From Methylobacter sp. (GTDB lineage: Bacteria; Pseudomonadota; Gammaproteobacteria; Methylococcales; Methylomonadaceae), in NCBI GenBank assembly GCA_030653175.1, contig JAURZV010000052.1, positions 116,931 to 180,930 on the forward strand: a stretch of DNA of 64,000 nt, written 5' to 3'. Position numbers and translations under genes: made by a program. Below, piece after piece: positions 27,063 to 35,615 of this stretch. The notes below the pieces were generated by a model. The model saw only the letters and a program-made list of their open reading frames with translations, was not told the origin of the DNA and made no database searches. Numbering within the stretch: the first letter of the stretch is position 1; the number at the start of each line of letters is the position of its first letter.

Positions 27063-28046
27063 TTATGCAGCACGGTCGGTGGTTAAAAGATTAAATGCCG
27101 AATTAATCAGCGTTATTTGTTGGGATGGACATTGTGCCTGGTTGATGGTGCTTTGGGTATCCTGAGCTACGGACCCAAGATGCTTGAAATACCAGGCTAT
27201 ATGTTTTCTTGCTATTCTAACACCGCTCGCATTGCCGTAGAAGCTATATAGTTTGTCCAAATGGGTTAAGATTGTGTGGTGTATGTCTGTAACTGTTGGT
27301 TTTTCAAGATGTTTGCCGTGGTTGATAAAGTGACTTATTTGACTAAATAGCCATGGATTTCCTTGGGCGGCCCGACCGATCATAATGGCATCCGCACCGG
27401 TTGAATCAAGCACAAATTGGGCTTGTTCGGGTGAATCAATATCGCCGTTGGCGATAACCGGAATGCTGATCGATTGTTTCACTTTTTTAACGGTTTCATG
27501 CTCGGCCTGACCGTCAAATTTGCAGGCACGGGTTCGGCCGTGAATAGTCAATGCGGCAATACCTGCATTTTCGGCTATTTGGGCTATTTCAACGGCATTG
27601 CGGCTATGCAAGTCCCAGCCGGTACGGATTTTTAACGTGACCGGAATATCGACGGCATTAACGACTGCATCAAGTATTCGCTTTACCAGCGCTTCATCTC
27701 TTAATAGCGCGGAGCCTGCGGCAACTGAGCATACCTTTTTTGCCGGGCAACCCATATTAATATCGATAATCTGGGCGCCCCGTTGGGCATTAAGTTTTGC
27801 CGCATCAGCCATAAGCTGGGGGTCGGTGCCCAGAATCTGTACGGAACGTATGCCGGTTTCACCGTCATGATCGGCTTTTAACAGCGTTCTTTTATGCTGA
27901 CGTAAAGCCGGATTGGATGCCACCATTTCAGACACGGCCAAGCCTGCGCCGAATTGCTTGCACAATTCCCTGAACGGGCGGTCGCTGATACCGGCCATAG
28001 GCGCCAGAATCAGGTTGTTTTGAAGTTGGTAAGGGCCGATATGCAT
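27063..28046 (-). CDS. dusB: tRNA-dihydrouridine synthase B
   Basis: FMN enzyme reducing uridine to dihydrouridine in tRNA. 327 residues. Key motifs: NLILAPMAGISDRPFRELC, the catalytic-cysteine loop DINMGCPAKKVCSVAAGSAL, ALTIHGRTRACKFDG, VIANGDIDSPEQA and DAIMIGRAAQGNPW. Coupled to fis downstream with a two-base spacing between stop and ATG. Assignment to the B subfamily rests on the fis linkage and the PFRELC/GSALLRD motifs. Confidence 0.96.
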   Translation of the reverse strand: MHIGPYQLQNNLILAPMAGISDRPFRELCKQFGAGLAVSEMVASNPALRQHKRTLLKADHDGETGIRSVQILGTDPQLMADAAKLNAQRGAQIIDINMGCPAKKVCSVAAGSALLRDEALVKRILDAVVNAVDIPVTLKIRTGWDLHSRNAVEIAQIAENAGIAALTIHGRTRACKFDGQAEHETVKKVKQSISIPVIANGDIDSPEQAQFVLDSTGADAIMIGRAAQGNPWLFSQISHFINHGKHLEKPTVTDIHHTILTHLDKLYSFYGNASGVRIARKHIAWYFKHLGSVAQDTQSTINQAQCPSQQITLINSAFNLLTTDRAA

Positions 28047-28115
28047 AAGAGAGGTCTTCTAACGTTTCCGCGATGCTGAAGTAAAGTGGATATACTTAAC
28101 CAACGCAAAACGTTT

Positions 28116-28140
28116 CGGACGGGGCAACATGCCCCGTCCG
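28116..28140. terminator. GC-rich hairpin upstream of dusB
   Basis: CGGACGGGGC and GCCCCGTCCG pair perfectly (10 bp) around a 5-base loop. It lies in the 172-base gap after the minus-strand membrane gene and before dusB. No T-tract follows, so factor-independent termination is uncertain. Confidence 0.4.
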
Positions 28141-28158
28141 GCTTGTTAGGTAAAAGGC

Positions 28159-28211
28159 GAAGGGCTAAAGGCACAAGGGAGGTTTTTTTCGCCTTTCGCC
28201 TTTAGCCCTTC
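28159..28211. repeat. Inverted repeat downstream of the hypothetical membrane gene
   Basis: GAAGGGCTAAAGGC (28159-28172) pairs with GCCTTTAGCCCTTC (28198-28211), separated by 25 bases. It lies 8 bases beyond the stop codon of the minus-strand gene at 28219. On the minus strand the loop contains a run of seven A, so it is not a classical terminator. Confidence 0.5.
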
Positions 28212-28218
28212 CCCTAAA

Positions 28219-28746
28219 TCATTTGTCTCCGTCTTCATTCCAGATTGGATTGTCGCGGTCTTCCGGTTCCAGCTTGACAGCATCTTCAGCATAGATATGC
28301 CAGAAAGACTTATCGATCTTGGCGTTGTCATAGCTTTCTTTTTTGTCATGAGAGAACGGGCACCACCAGTTCTCAACAATCTTGACCATATAAGCATGCC
28401 ATTCGAACAGGGCGACACTGTAAGGACAGTACCAGGTGCAGTTCAGTATCCAGAACAGTTTTGACTGGGACGTGCTGGCTTTGAACGAGCCGTCCATGGT
28501 GATTTGATTTTTTAAGGTATAACGATGGCTGGCCCGGTCAGGTAGGAAATCGGCATAGGTTTTGAGATTCTTGGCGCCCATCATGAGCAAGTGCCAGTAA
28601 GTCATATAGGCGCTGGCAAACACAAAGGGAAGGGTAAATAGAGGCATGTAAACCAAGACCATGCCAATGGCTCTTTGCAATACCGGGACTTTTTGATGGT
28701 TTTTGCCGATTTCAACGCGGCCGGAACAAGACTCACAGGCTTTCAT
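28219..28746 (-). CDS. Conserved-looking membrane protein of unknown function
   Basis: 175 residues, not recognised as a known family. The N-terminus has a CESC pair (MKACESCSGRVEIGK), which could bind metal or form a disulfide. One to two hydrophobic segments lie at about 25-57 (VYMPLFTLPFVFASAYMTYW). The rest is aromatic- and Trp/Cys-rich (NCTWYCPYS, NWWCPFSHDKK), and the tail is acidic. It directly follows a 62-residue protein with a P-type-ATPase-like metal-binding motif (13-base gap), so a joint metal-handling or redox role is plausible but unproven. Confidence 0.7.
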   Translation of the reverse strand: MKACESCSGRVEIGKNHQKVPVLQRAIGMVLVYMPLFTLPFVFASAYMTYWHLLMMGAKNLKTYADFLPDRASHRYTLKNQITMDGSFKASTSQSKLFWILNCTWYCPYSVALFEWHAYMVKIVENWWCPFSHDKKESYDNAKIDKSFWHIYAEDAVKLEPEDRDNPIWNEDGDK

Positions 28747-28759
28747 TATTTTTATATCC

Positions 28760-28948
28760 TCATTTTTTTGTTGTTAGTAGGGGGGTTATAGTCGGTTTGG
28801 TATTATCCTCATTAAGTAACTGATAAATGCTCAGGCACCCGGCACAGCAAAATTTTTGCAGACCGTCACTTGTGGTCAGCGAAAATCCGGTGATTTCTAC
28901 CGGTTGACCGCAAAGTACGCAGGGTTCCTTATCTTTTGCATTGACCAT
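28760..28948 (-). CDS. Small Cys-rich protein resembling the metal-binding domain of CcoI/FixI ATPases
   Basis: 62 residues with CVLCGQPV and FCCAGCLSIYQLL. This spacing is that of the extra N-terminal domain of copper-transporting P-type ATPases of the FixI/CcoI type, here without the ATPase. Six cysteines in total suggest metal binding. It sits between rlmI and a Cys/Trp-rich membrane protein on the same strand, spaced 13-15 bases on each side. A stand-alone copper-handling role is an inference from the motif. Confidence 0.75.
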   Translation of the reverse strand: MVNAKDKEPCVLCGQPVEITGFSLTTSDGLQKFCCAGCLSIYQLLNEDNTKPTITPLLTTKK

Positions 28949-28963
28949 AAAGTGCCTTACATT

Positions 28964-30160
28964 TTACAAGCTTGAAGAGACAGAACAAAAAAAAGTTTTC
29001 AAATATTCGGTCTCGGGAGCTGCCGGGTCGATTGGATGATCGGGCCCCTGTCCCCCGTCGGCAAAAAACACCAGATGGCGGTCTATGTGTCGTCCTGACG
29101 AACGTAAAATCTCATGCAGGTTTTCACGGCTCAGGTGGTGAGAGCAAGATGCAGAGACCAATATGCCGTTTTTGGACAATACTTGCAAGGCCAGGTGATT
29201 CAGGCGGCGATAAGCTTCGTAGCCTTGTTTGAAATCTTTTTTGCGTTTAATTAAAGCGGGAGGATCCAGTACGATAATGTCATAGAGCCGGTTTTCCAGA
29301 CGAGCCTGCTTCAGAAATTCAAACACATCACTGCGCACAAAGTGCATTTTATCCTGAACCCGGTTCAGCGCCGCATTTTCCACGGCCAATGCCAGCGCGC
29401 TTTCCGAGGCATCTACACAGGTGACTTCCAAGGCTCCGGCCAACGCGGCAGGAATGCCCCAGGCTCCGGTATAGGAAAATAAATCGAGTACCCGCTGGTT
29501 TTTGGCAATACCCGCCAATTGGGCGCGGCTGCTGCGGTGATCGTAAAACCAGCCGGTTTTTTGTCCTCCCCGAATGTCGATTTTAAATTGAGCGCCATTT
29601 TCTTCAATGATCAGCGGCTCGGGGAGCTTGCCGTAGGCCAGTTCGGATTCCAGGCTTAAGCCTTCCTGTTGGCGCTGGCTGTTATCGTTTTTCAGGATAA
29701 TGGCCTCAGGACTCAGCAATTCAATCAGCGCGGCAAACAGTGCTTCTTTGCGCTGATCGATACCGGCGGTGGTGATTTGCACCGACAATACCGGGCCGAA
29801 ACGGTCGATGACCAAGCCGGGCAAACCGTCGCTTTCACCGAAAACAAGACGGTAGTAAGGTTTGTCGAACAGTTTTTCGCGTAAAGCCAGCGCGGTAGTC
29901 AAGCGCTCTTTGAAGAAGTTGGCGCCGCATTTCAAGTTGGGTTTTCTGGACAGAAGCCTCGCGCATATCAGGGCTTGAGGATTGATGTAGGCTGTGCCCA
30001 TCACCTTGCCGTCGTCGCTTTTTACCTGTACCAGGTCGCCTGCGCTGAATTGTTCAAGCGGTGAGCGGTTGGTGTCGACTTCGTTGCTGAAAACCCATAG
30101 ATGGCCTTTGCGCAGACGCTTGTCTTCGTTCTTTTTTAAATAAATTTCAGGATGAGCCAT
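28964..30160 (-). CDS. rlmI: Class I SAM-dependent rRNA methyltransferase, RlmI-like
   Basis: 23S rRNA cytosine-C5 methyltransferase family (C1962 in E. coli). From ATG 30160 it has 398 residues: an N-terminal PUA domain (KGHLWVFSNEVD), the family motif GGQKTGWFYDHRSSR, SAM-binding VLDLFSYTGAWGIPAAL, acidic loop VTCVDASESAL and catalytic DPPALIKRKKDF, with SASCSHHLSR near the end. The upstream cistron stop (TAA) is two bases before this ATG, so the two are coupled; a longer frame starting inside that cistron is unlikely. Confidence 0.92.
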   Translation of the reverse strand: MAHPEIYLKKNEDKRLRKGHLWVFSNEVDTNRSPLEQFSAGDLVQVKSDDGKVMGTAYINPQALICARLLSRKPNLKCGANFFKERLTTALALREKLFDKPYYRLVFGESDGLPGLVIDRFGPVLSVQITTAGIDQRKEALFAALIELLSPEAIILKNDNSQRQQEGLSLESELAYGKLPEPLIIEENGAQFKIDIRGGQKTGWFYDHRSSRAQLAGIAKNQRVLDLFSYTGAWGIPAALAGALEVTCVDASESALALAVENAALNRVQDKMHFVRSDVFEFLKQARLENRLYDIIVLDPPALIKRKKDFKQGYEAYRRLNHLALQVLSKNGILVSASCSHHLSRENLHEILRSSGRHIDRHLVFFADGGQGPDHPIDPAAPETEYLKTFFCSVSSSL

Positions 30161-30161
30161 G

Positions 30162-30656
30162 TTAATAAATAAGTTTAAAAGTATAACCGCCGACATTGGT
30201 TTTTGGTGCGGCGATGTTCAGGCTGATTGCGGCGGTCGCATCAGGGCGCATGGCTGACGTTGCAGCCTGGGCGTTGATTAAATAGTCTTGCGACCGAAAA
30301 ATCCGTCGGGCGAACGGGTTTTCTGCATAGTCGAGCAAGGTCAGTTCCAGACTTGGGTAGGGTTGCGTAAAAGCGGCCCGATTGCGGGTTACCGCTCTGA
30401 ACAGTTGGCTGCGATCCGGTAATGCAGACAATGAACTTTGTAATACAACGAACTCATCCGGATTTTTGTAAACGGGTAACTGGCAGTTAAGTTGCCCGCA
30501 TAGTTTTTCCAGGCTGGGCCGAAATTCCGGGTTCCGGCTGAATGCCGTACCTTCGAAATACATTAATTGTCCGGCAAGCAGCAGCGAAGCAATAACCAGC
30601 CCAGAGCGCCAATAAGCGTCGCCGCGATCCGGTTGATTAGCGCTTGATGCCTTCAA
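30162..30656 (-). CDS. DUF3426 domain protein lacking the zinc-ribbon part
   Basis: 164 residues: one transmembrane helix (about 19-37, WRSGLVIASLLLAGQLMYFE), then the DUF3426 domain with RPSLEKLCGQLNCQLP, SSLSALPDRSQLFRAVTRNRA and YPSLELTLLD. In many proteobacteria this domain is the C-terminal half of a larger protein with an N-terminal zinc ribbon (MJ0042 type); that half is absent here. The gene overlaps prmA by 20 bases. In relatives the domain also neighbours prmA and dusB/fis. Function unknown. Confidence 0.82.
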   Translation of the reverse strand: MKASSANQPDRGDAYWRSGLVIASLLLAGQLMYFEGTAFSRNPEFRPSLEKLCGQLNCQLPVYKNPDEFVVLQSSLSALPDRSQLFRAVTRNRAAFTQPYPSLELTLLDYAENPFARRIFRSQDYLINAQAATSAMRPDATAAISLNIAAPKTNVGGYTFKLIY

Positions 30657-31515
30657 GCCTGATCCAGTCTTCCTGTTGCACAGGTGTGCTGAACGTTATG
30701 TAGTGCCGATAAGCGTTCATCACCGACTCGGCCTGTTCATGCAAAATGCCGGATAAAACCAGCTGACCGCAGGGAGCAACAAGATTGCAAATTTGCTCGG
30801 ACATGTCGATTAAAGGTTTCGCCAGTATATTGGCCAGTACTATGTCCGCCTGAAACGGAGCAAACTGTTCGGGCAGGTAACAGGCGATTTTATCCTGCAC
30901 CTTGTTTTTCAGTGCGTTGCTCTGTGTTGCGGTTATTGCCTGGGGATCAATATCCACTGCATGAGCTTCTTTAGCGCCTAACAATATCGCCGCAACTGCC
31001 AGGATCCCGGAGCCGCAGCCGTAATCGATGACGGTTTTATCGGTCAAGTCGTGGCCGGCCAGCCATTCCAGGCATAAAGCGGTGGTCGGATGGGTGCCGG
31101 TGCCGAAAGCAAGTCCCGGATCGAGAGTCAGGCAGACTGTGCCGGTCTCATATTGTTCCTGGTCGGTCGGGCAAACCCAGAGTTTGTCGGCAAACTTCAT
31201 CGGCTTGTAAAACTCCATCCAGGCGCGTTCCCATTCCTGATCGGCAATTTCTTCATGCCGCCAGTTGAGCAATTGTTCAGGCTTAAACTGGGCGTAAACT
31301 AAAGTCTTGATCAGCGCCGGTTCGGCGTCCAGCTCATACAGCGCAATGACTTCGGTATTGGTCCATATCTTGGTCTCGCCGATAGCCGGTTCGTAAACCG
31401 GCTCGTCCTCAGCATCCATGTAGGTAACGGATACCGCACCGAGCTTGTCGAAAAAGTCGGCAAGCCGGGGTGCAAGGTCTTCATTGGTGATAACGGAAAT
31501 TTGGTGCCAGGCCAT
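30637..31515 (-). CDS. prmA: Ribosomal protein L11 methyltransferase
   Basis: Trimethylates several amino groups of ribosomal protein L11 with SAM. 292 residues: a small N-terminal substrate-recognition domain (MAWHQISVITNEDLAPRLADF), linker, then the methyltransferase core with LDPGLAFGTGTHPTT, VIDYGCGSGILAVAA, AHAVDIDPQAI and DIVLANILAKPLID. All family hallmarks are present. It lies between accC and the DUF3426/rlmI cistrons; in E. coli prmA likewise sits between accBC and dusB-fis. Confidence 0.96.
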   Translation of the reverse strand: MAWHQISVITNEDLAPRLADFFDKLGAVSVTYMDAEDEPVYEPAIGETKIWTNTEVIALYELDAEPALIKTLVYAQFKPEQLLNWRHEEIADQEWERAWMEFYKPMKFADKLWVCPTDQEQYETGTVCLTLDPGLAFGTGTHPTTALCLEWLAGHDLTDKTVIDYGCGSGILAVAAILLGAKEAHAVDIDPQAITATQSNALKNKVQDKIACYLPEQFAPFQADIVLANILAKPLIDMSEQICNLVAPCGQLVLSGILHEQAESVMNAYRHYITFSTPVQQEDWIRLEGIKR

Positions 31516-31551
31516 GATGTGAATTATTGTGGGTAAGGGACGGGGGATTTA

Positions 31552-31669
31552 TTCACCACGAAGACACGAAGAGCACGAAGAATAAACATAAAACTTCGTG
31601 TCCTTCGTGCCTCGGCAACTGCTCCTGCGTTGCTCTACCTCCTGCATCCATGCAGTCGTTCGTGGTGAA
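31552..31669. repeat. CACGAAG-family palindromic repeat between accC and prmA
   Basis: Starts TTCACCACGAAGACACGAAG and ends TCGTTCGTGGTGAA. Bases 31582-31669 are closely the reverse complement of parts of 23560-23690, including GTTGCTCTACCTCCTGCAT. Confidence 0.7.
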
Positions 31670-31680
31670 CTTTTAAGCTT

Positions 31681-33024
31681 TCAATAAATCCCCAGCTTCT
31701 TTTCCAGGTAATGGATGTTTTGCCCGCCGGCGGCAAAGGCACTGTCATTCATGATGTCGTGCTGTAGCGGGATATTGGTTTTAATGCCGTCGATGATGAT
31801 TTCGCTTAACGCGGTATTCATCCGGGCAATCGCGCTCTTGCGGTCTTCGCCGTGGGCAATCAGTTTGCCGATCATCGAGTCGTAATAAGGCGGCACTTTA
31901 TAGCCGTTGTAGATATGGGTCTCGCAACGGATACCGGGACCACCGGGCATATGGAACTGGTCTATCGTACCGGGGCAGGGCATAAAGGTTCTGGGATCTT
32001 CAGCATTTAACCGGCACTCGATGGCATGACCCTGAATTTTAACCTGATCCTGGGTAATAGACAGCCGTTCACCGGCCGCAATGCGCAGTTGTTCCTTGAC
32101 GATGTCAAAACCGGTCACCATTTCAGTAACAGGATGCTCAACCTGTACGCGGGTGTTCATTTCAATGAAATAGAACTCGCCTTTTTCATACAAAAACTCG
32201 AAAGTGCCTGCACCCAAATAGCCGATGTCGACACAGGCTTTGGCGCAGCGCTCGCCTATGGCTTTGCGCTGTGCTTCGGTAATACCGGGCGCGGGCGCTT
32301 CTTCAACCACTTTTTGATGGCGGCGTTGCATGGAGCAGTCGCGTTCGCCCAAATGTATCGCGTTGCCGTGAGCATCGGCCATGACCTGAAATTCGATGTG
32401 CCGTGGATCTTCCAGAAACTTTTCCATGTAAACGGTGTCGTTGCCGAATGCAGTGCCCGCCTCGGCCTTGGTCATGGTGATGGCATTTAATAACGCCGCT
32501 TCGGTATGCACCGTGCGCATACCCCGACCGCCGCCGCCGCCGGCGGCCTTGATGATGACCGGATAACCGATTTCATGGGCCAGCTTCAGGTTCTTTTTAT
32601 TGTCATCCGACAACGGGTCATTGTTGCCGGGGACGCAGGGAATCCCCGCTGCTTCCATGGCTTTTTTGGCGGAAATCTTGTCGCCCATTATGCGTATGGT
32701 TTCCGCATTCGGGCCGATAAACACAAAACCGCTTTGTTTTACTTTTTCAGCAAAGTCGGCATTTTCGGACAAAAAACCGTAGCCGGGATGGATGGCTTCC
32801 GCATCGGTCACTTCAGCGGCGCTGATAATAGCCGGAATATTCAAGTAGCTGTCAGCGGATGCGGCAGGGCCGATGCAAACGGATTCATCGGCCAGGCGCA
32901 CGTGTTTCAGATCCCGGTCCGCCTCGGAATGCACGGCAACGACCTTGACACCCAGTTCCCGGCAGGCGCGTAAAATGCGCAGAGCTATTTCGCCTCGATT
33001 GGCGATAACGATTTTATCGAACAT
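31681..33024 (-). CDS. accC: Acetyl-CoA carboxylase, biotin carboxylase subunit
   Basis: Carboxylates biotin on AccB, the first committed step of fatty-acid synthesis. Start at the ATG giving [18 protein letters not shown]; the longer frame adds a non-homologous extension. 447 residues, the family size. ATP-grasp motifs [14 protein letters not shown], the biotin/bicarbonate region [18 protein letters not shown], the [14 protein letters not shown] motif and C-terminal [11 protein letters not shown] are intact. It follows accB by 19 bases. Confidence 0.97.
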   Translation of the reverse strand: MFDKIVIANRGEIALRILRACRELGVKVVAVHSEADRDLKHVRLADESVCIGPAASADSYLNIPAIISAAEVTDAEAIHPGYGFLSENADFAEKVKQSGFVFIGPNAETIRIMGDKISAKKAMEAAGIPCVPGNNDPLSDDNKKNLKLAHEIGYPVIIKAAGGGGGRGMRTVHTEAALLNAITMTKAEAGTAFGNDTVYMEKFLEDPRHIEFQVMADAHGNAIHLGERDCSMQRRHQKVVEEAPAPGITEAQRKAIGERCAKACVDIGYLGAGTFEFLYEKGEFYFIEMNTRVQVEHPVTEMVTGFDIVKEQLRIAAGERLSITQDQVKIQGHAIECRLNAEDPRTFMPCPGTIDQFHMPGGPGIRCETHIYNGYKVPPYYDSMIGKLIAHGEDRKSAIARMNTALSEIIIDGIKTNIPLQHDIMNDSAFAAGGQNIHYLEKKLGIY

Positions 33025-33043
33025 GAGATTCCCGTTTTTGGTG

Positions 33044-33490
33044 TTATTCAATGATGAATAAGGGTTGGCCGTATTCGACAGGTTCGGCGTTTTCAACCAG
33101 AACTTTAGTGAGGATGCCGTCTTTATCCGACTCAATCTGGTTAAGAATTTTCATCGCCTCAATGATGCACAAGGTATCGCCGACCTGAACGGATTGGCCA
33201 ACCTCGACGAAAATTTTGGTACCCGGTGAAGCGGAGCGGTAAAAGGTGCCGACCATCGGCGATTTAACCACATGCCCGGTGATTTTTTCTTCTGATGATG
33301 TTGCTGTTATTGCTGGAGCGGCGATTGCGACAGGCGCGGCGGCGACAGGTGCAGGCGCGTAGGCGACAGCGGCAGGAGCGGCGGAATAACGACTGATGCG
33401 GATGACTTCTTCGCCCTCTTTGATTTCCAGTTCGGCAATGCCGGATTCCTCGATAATCTCGATGAGTTTTTTTATTTTTCTAATATCCAT
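33044..33490 (-). CDS. accB: Acetyl-CoA carboxylase, biotin carboxyl carrier protein
   Basis: 148 residues. An N-terminal helix ([23 protein letters not shown]) is followed by an Ala/Pro-rich flexible linker (about 35-70) and the biotinyl domain with [14 protein letters not shown]; the lysine of EAMK takes biotin. The motif is usually EAMKMMN, and Ile-Leu after the lysine is a mild variation. It ends in PLFIIE. aroQ ends three bases upstream, giving the aroQ-accB-accC order typical of gammaproteobacteria. Confidence 0.96.
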   Translation of the reverse strand: MDIRKIKKLIEIIEESGIAELEIKEGEEVIRISRYSAAPAAVAYAPAPVAAAPVAIAAPAITATSSEEKITGHVVKSPMVGTFYRSASPGTKIFVEVGQSVQVGDTLCIIEAMKILNQIESDKDGILTKVLVENAEPVEYGQPLFIIE

Positions 33491-33493
33491 AGT

Positions 33494-33940
33494 TTAGTGT
33501 CTCTCGGCTAATATCTGATGAGCGGCCAGTAAGGCCAGTTCGTACCCTGTTGCGCCTAATCCGCAGATAACGCCTTTGGCAATATCGGAGAAATAGGAGT
33601 GTTTTCTAAAAGGTTCACGTGCATGGACGTTTGATAAATGAACCTCTATAAATGGGATTTTGGTTGCCAGCAGCGCGTCACGAATGGCGACGCTGGTATG
33701 GGTGAAAGCTGCCGGGTTAATAATGATGAAATCAACGTGGGCTTGGTAAGCCTTATGTATCAGTTCTACAATCTCGTGTTCTGCATTGCTTTGATGGAAG
33801 TTAAGCTGATGATTGAGTTCGGCAGTCTTTTGTTCAAGATTGTGCTTAATGTCGGCTAGGGTTTGATTTCCGTAAAGACCGGGTTCGCGAATGCCTAACA
33901 GGTTTAAATTCGGCCCATTTAAAACGGTAATTGTCGCCAT
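33494..33940 (-). CDS. aroQ: Type II 3-dehydroquinate dehydratase
   Basis: Shikimate pathway enzyme dehydrating 3-dehydroquinate. ATG 33940 gives [20 protein letters not shown]; a TTG three bases earlier is unlikely. The 148-residue length is canonical. The conserved active-site segments are [12 protein letters not shown] with the catalytic tyrosine, [18 protein letters not shown], and [17 protein letters not shown] with the catalytic histidine. First gene of the minus-strand housekeeping block; upstream begins the left scar of the defence island. Confidence 0.96.
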   Translation of the reverse strand: MATITVLNGPNLNLLGIREPGLYGNQTLADIKHNLEQKTAELNHQLNFHQSNAEHEIVELIHKAYQAHVDFIIINPAAFTHTSVAIRDALLATKIPFIEVHLSNVHAREPFRKHSYFSDIAKGVICGLGATGYELALLAAHQILAERH

Positions 33941-34532
33941 CAATCTTTGCAGTCAGTTTAGGGTTAAAAAGCATTATCAGGCATTAATTTTGCCCAATTT
34001 AAGGGATTTTGTCCAGATATTATGTTTTTAGTAAAAGATAGCGGCAGAATTCAAGCTATTTGGAGTCGTTGCGCACAAATCTGCTGATTTTAAAAGTTAT
34101 TTGTGCATTAGTCTGGCAGGCGAGCCCAAAAGCATTATTTACTCCACTTGGCCTGATTTAAACCGGTGATGTTAGTTCAGTAACGGAGTAATAACTTCCA
34201 CTATTTGCTCTTTGGGAAACTCCCCCGGATGCCGGTGTATGATTTGCGCTAGTTCTTACGCGCTACGGCTTTCTCCTCAACGTAGCGCATTGAGGCTGCA
34301 TTACCACGCGGCGCGTGGGAACGAGAAAAGCAGAATACGACCTCTGGCAAGCCAGACAAAAACCACGCCCCAACATTAAACTAGCTGAAACACCTCATGC
34401 CGCCTAACAGAGCATCAAGACCCCATGACCAAACCGTTATCGAATTAATACGGGAAGATTCCAGTTTTACAGGCGAGTATCTATCTGCAAAACAGCGACC
34501 AATTTTTACTTTCAGTATCGATTTTTATCAGT
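33941..34532. other. Left flank of the defence island, no intact gene
   Basis: 592 bases. It contains the left 91-bp direct repeat (34157-34247), a small hairpin GCGCTACG/CGTAGCGC (34260-34288), a palindrome CCACGCGGCGCGTGG (34304-34318) followed by GAACGAG, and a truncated antitoxin-like frame at 34397-34552. The aroQ-accBC promoter must lie in the first 200 bases (minus strand), but I could not assign it with confidence. Confidence 0.6.
34157..34247 (-). repeat. Left 91-bp direct repeat: 3' end of a thioredoxin-like gene
   Basis: 86 of 91 bases match 44115-44205 in the same orientation. Read on the minus strand it encodes QIIHRHPGEFPKEQ..EVITPLLN and a TAA, against the intact gene with FSKEQ and EIITPLLN. 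The five differences give silent or conservative changes. It marks the left boundary of the hsd island. Confidence 0.85.
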
Positions 34533-34552
34533 CTATGTGCCATTTACCATAA
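34397..34552 (+). pseudogene. Truncated antitoxin-like (HigA-type) fragment
   Basis: A 51-codon frame beginning MPPNRASRPHDQTVIELIRE and continuing DSSFTGEYLSA. This resembles the N-terminus of putative addiction-module antidote proteins, which usually read about 90-100 residues with a helix-turn-helix. After residue 31 the similarity stops and the frame runs into the 3' end of the convergent HNH gene. Probably the remains of a toxin-antitoxin unit cut by the island junction. Similarity is short, so the call is tentative. Confidence 0.4.
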
Positions 34553-35615
34553 ATAATCCCGATTGATAACAAGCTTCTAAAAATGGCTTTTTCAGAAAAT
34601 TATAATCTGCATACGGAGAATTGCTTTCGATCTCTGCAAGTTCTAGAAAATACTCTTCTGCTTTTCCTCCTCTACAGACCCAACTTTGTACTTGTGTAAT
34701 CCAGAATTTGCCAACGTTCTTTTTACACATCAGAGCCTTGTACCGGTCTTCGATACCATAGACATCAAACCAAGTACTAATTTCGTTAACATAAGCTGTT
34801 GGGCCAACGGACATCATAATTTCGCTTGGTGTGTAATCATTCCAGTTTTTTGGATTAAAAAATACCTTAAATTCCAGCTTGTATGGGGTATGAGTGAAAG
34901 GATAAAAAGCTTTACGAGCAGCTCCATTAATATTGATTGGATCTTTGGCGCCTTTATTTTTAGAATTGCAAGTATTACAGGCAGGCGGTAGGTTCTTAAA
35001 ATTAATAGAGTTAAATGGATATTTACTTTTGGGCAGATAATGATCATACGCATCACGAGTTGGGTCATACTGACCATCCAGTGGCATAATTCCGCAAAAT
35101 GGGCAGATGTCTTCGTCATTTTTCTGAACAAATTTTGAGTAATGATCTGATACTGTTCCTATATGGTTTTTAATGGTTTCTAACGCCAAAAAATTATGGG
35201 AATATAAATTCTTAAAGAATTCTTCAAGTTCCTCGGTCAACTTTTCAAATTTGACAGTAAGCTGATCATACCGAATAGGCGCTATAGCAGCATCGTTGCA
35301 ACAGCATTTTTCAATATCATTATTAGACGCATACCAAGCTTTAAACTGAGCAATATCTGATGGATTAAGCCCTTTAAATTCATTAAATATCTTATTGAGA
35401 CCATTCAAGAAAAACACGGCACTTTTTTTAGGTTTTCCAGCCAAATCATAACCCCATAAATATTCCACTATGCCTTTCAAATCAGAATTTTCTTCAAATA
35501 ATTCAATACCATATTCCGAATTCGGTGCCTTACACCATACATCATTAAAAATGAAGTCTACATACTCCTGCATTTTCTCAATTGGATGAGATACATATTT
35601 GTATGGGAAAAGCAT
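34533..35615 (-). CDS. HNH endonuclease, PtuB-like partner of the AAA ATPase
   Basis: 360 residues. The nuclease core is at 171-216: CPFC (171-174), DAYDHYLPKSKYP with DH at 191-192, and NLPPACNTCN with CNTC at 213-216, a zinc-stapled HNH/beta-beta-alpha-metal site. The N-terminal 165 residues are helical and unrecognised. The stop of the ATPase gene overlaps this ATG (TAATG), so both are made in stoichiometric, coupled fashion. AAA ATPase plus HNH protein is the composition of Septu (PtuA-PtuB) and of some retron effector pairs; no reverse transcriptase is present. It likely cuts nucleic acid when the ATPase senses infection. Confidence 0.82.
   Translation of the reverse strand: MLFPYKYVSHPIEKMQEYVDFIFNDVWCKAPNSEYGIELFEENSDLKGIVEYLWGYDLAGKPKKSAVFFLNGLNKIFNEFKGLNPSDIAQFKAWYASNNDIEKCCCNDAAIAPIRYDQLTVKFEKLTEELEEFFKNLYSHNFLALETIKNHIGTVSDHYSKFVQKNDEDICPFCGIMPLDGQYDPTRDAYDHYLPKSKYPFNSINFKNLPPACNTCNSKNKGAKDPININGAARKAFYPFTHTPYKLEFKVFFNPKNWNDYTPSEIMMSVGPTAYVNEISTWFDVYGIEDRYKALMCKKNVGKFWITQVQSWVCRGGKAEEYFLELAEIESNSPYADYNFLKKPFLEACYQSGLFMVNGT

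Noticed and set aside
34157..34247. tRNA gene as attachment site of the island
   Set aside because: The repeat is protein-coding (thioredoxin 3' end); no tRNA-like sequence was recognised.
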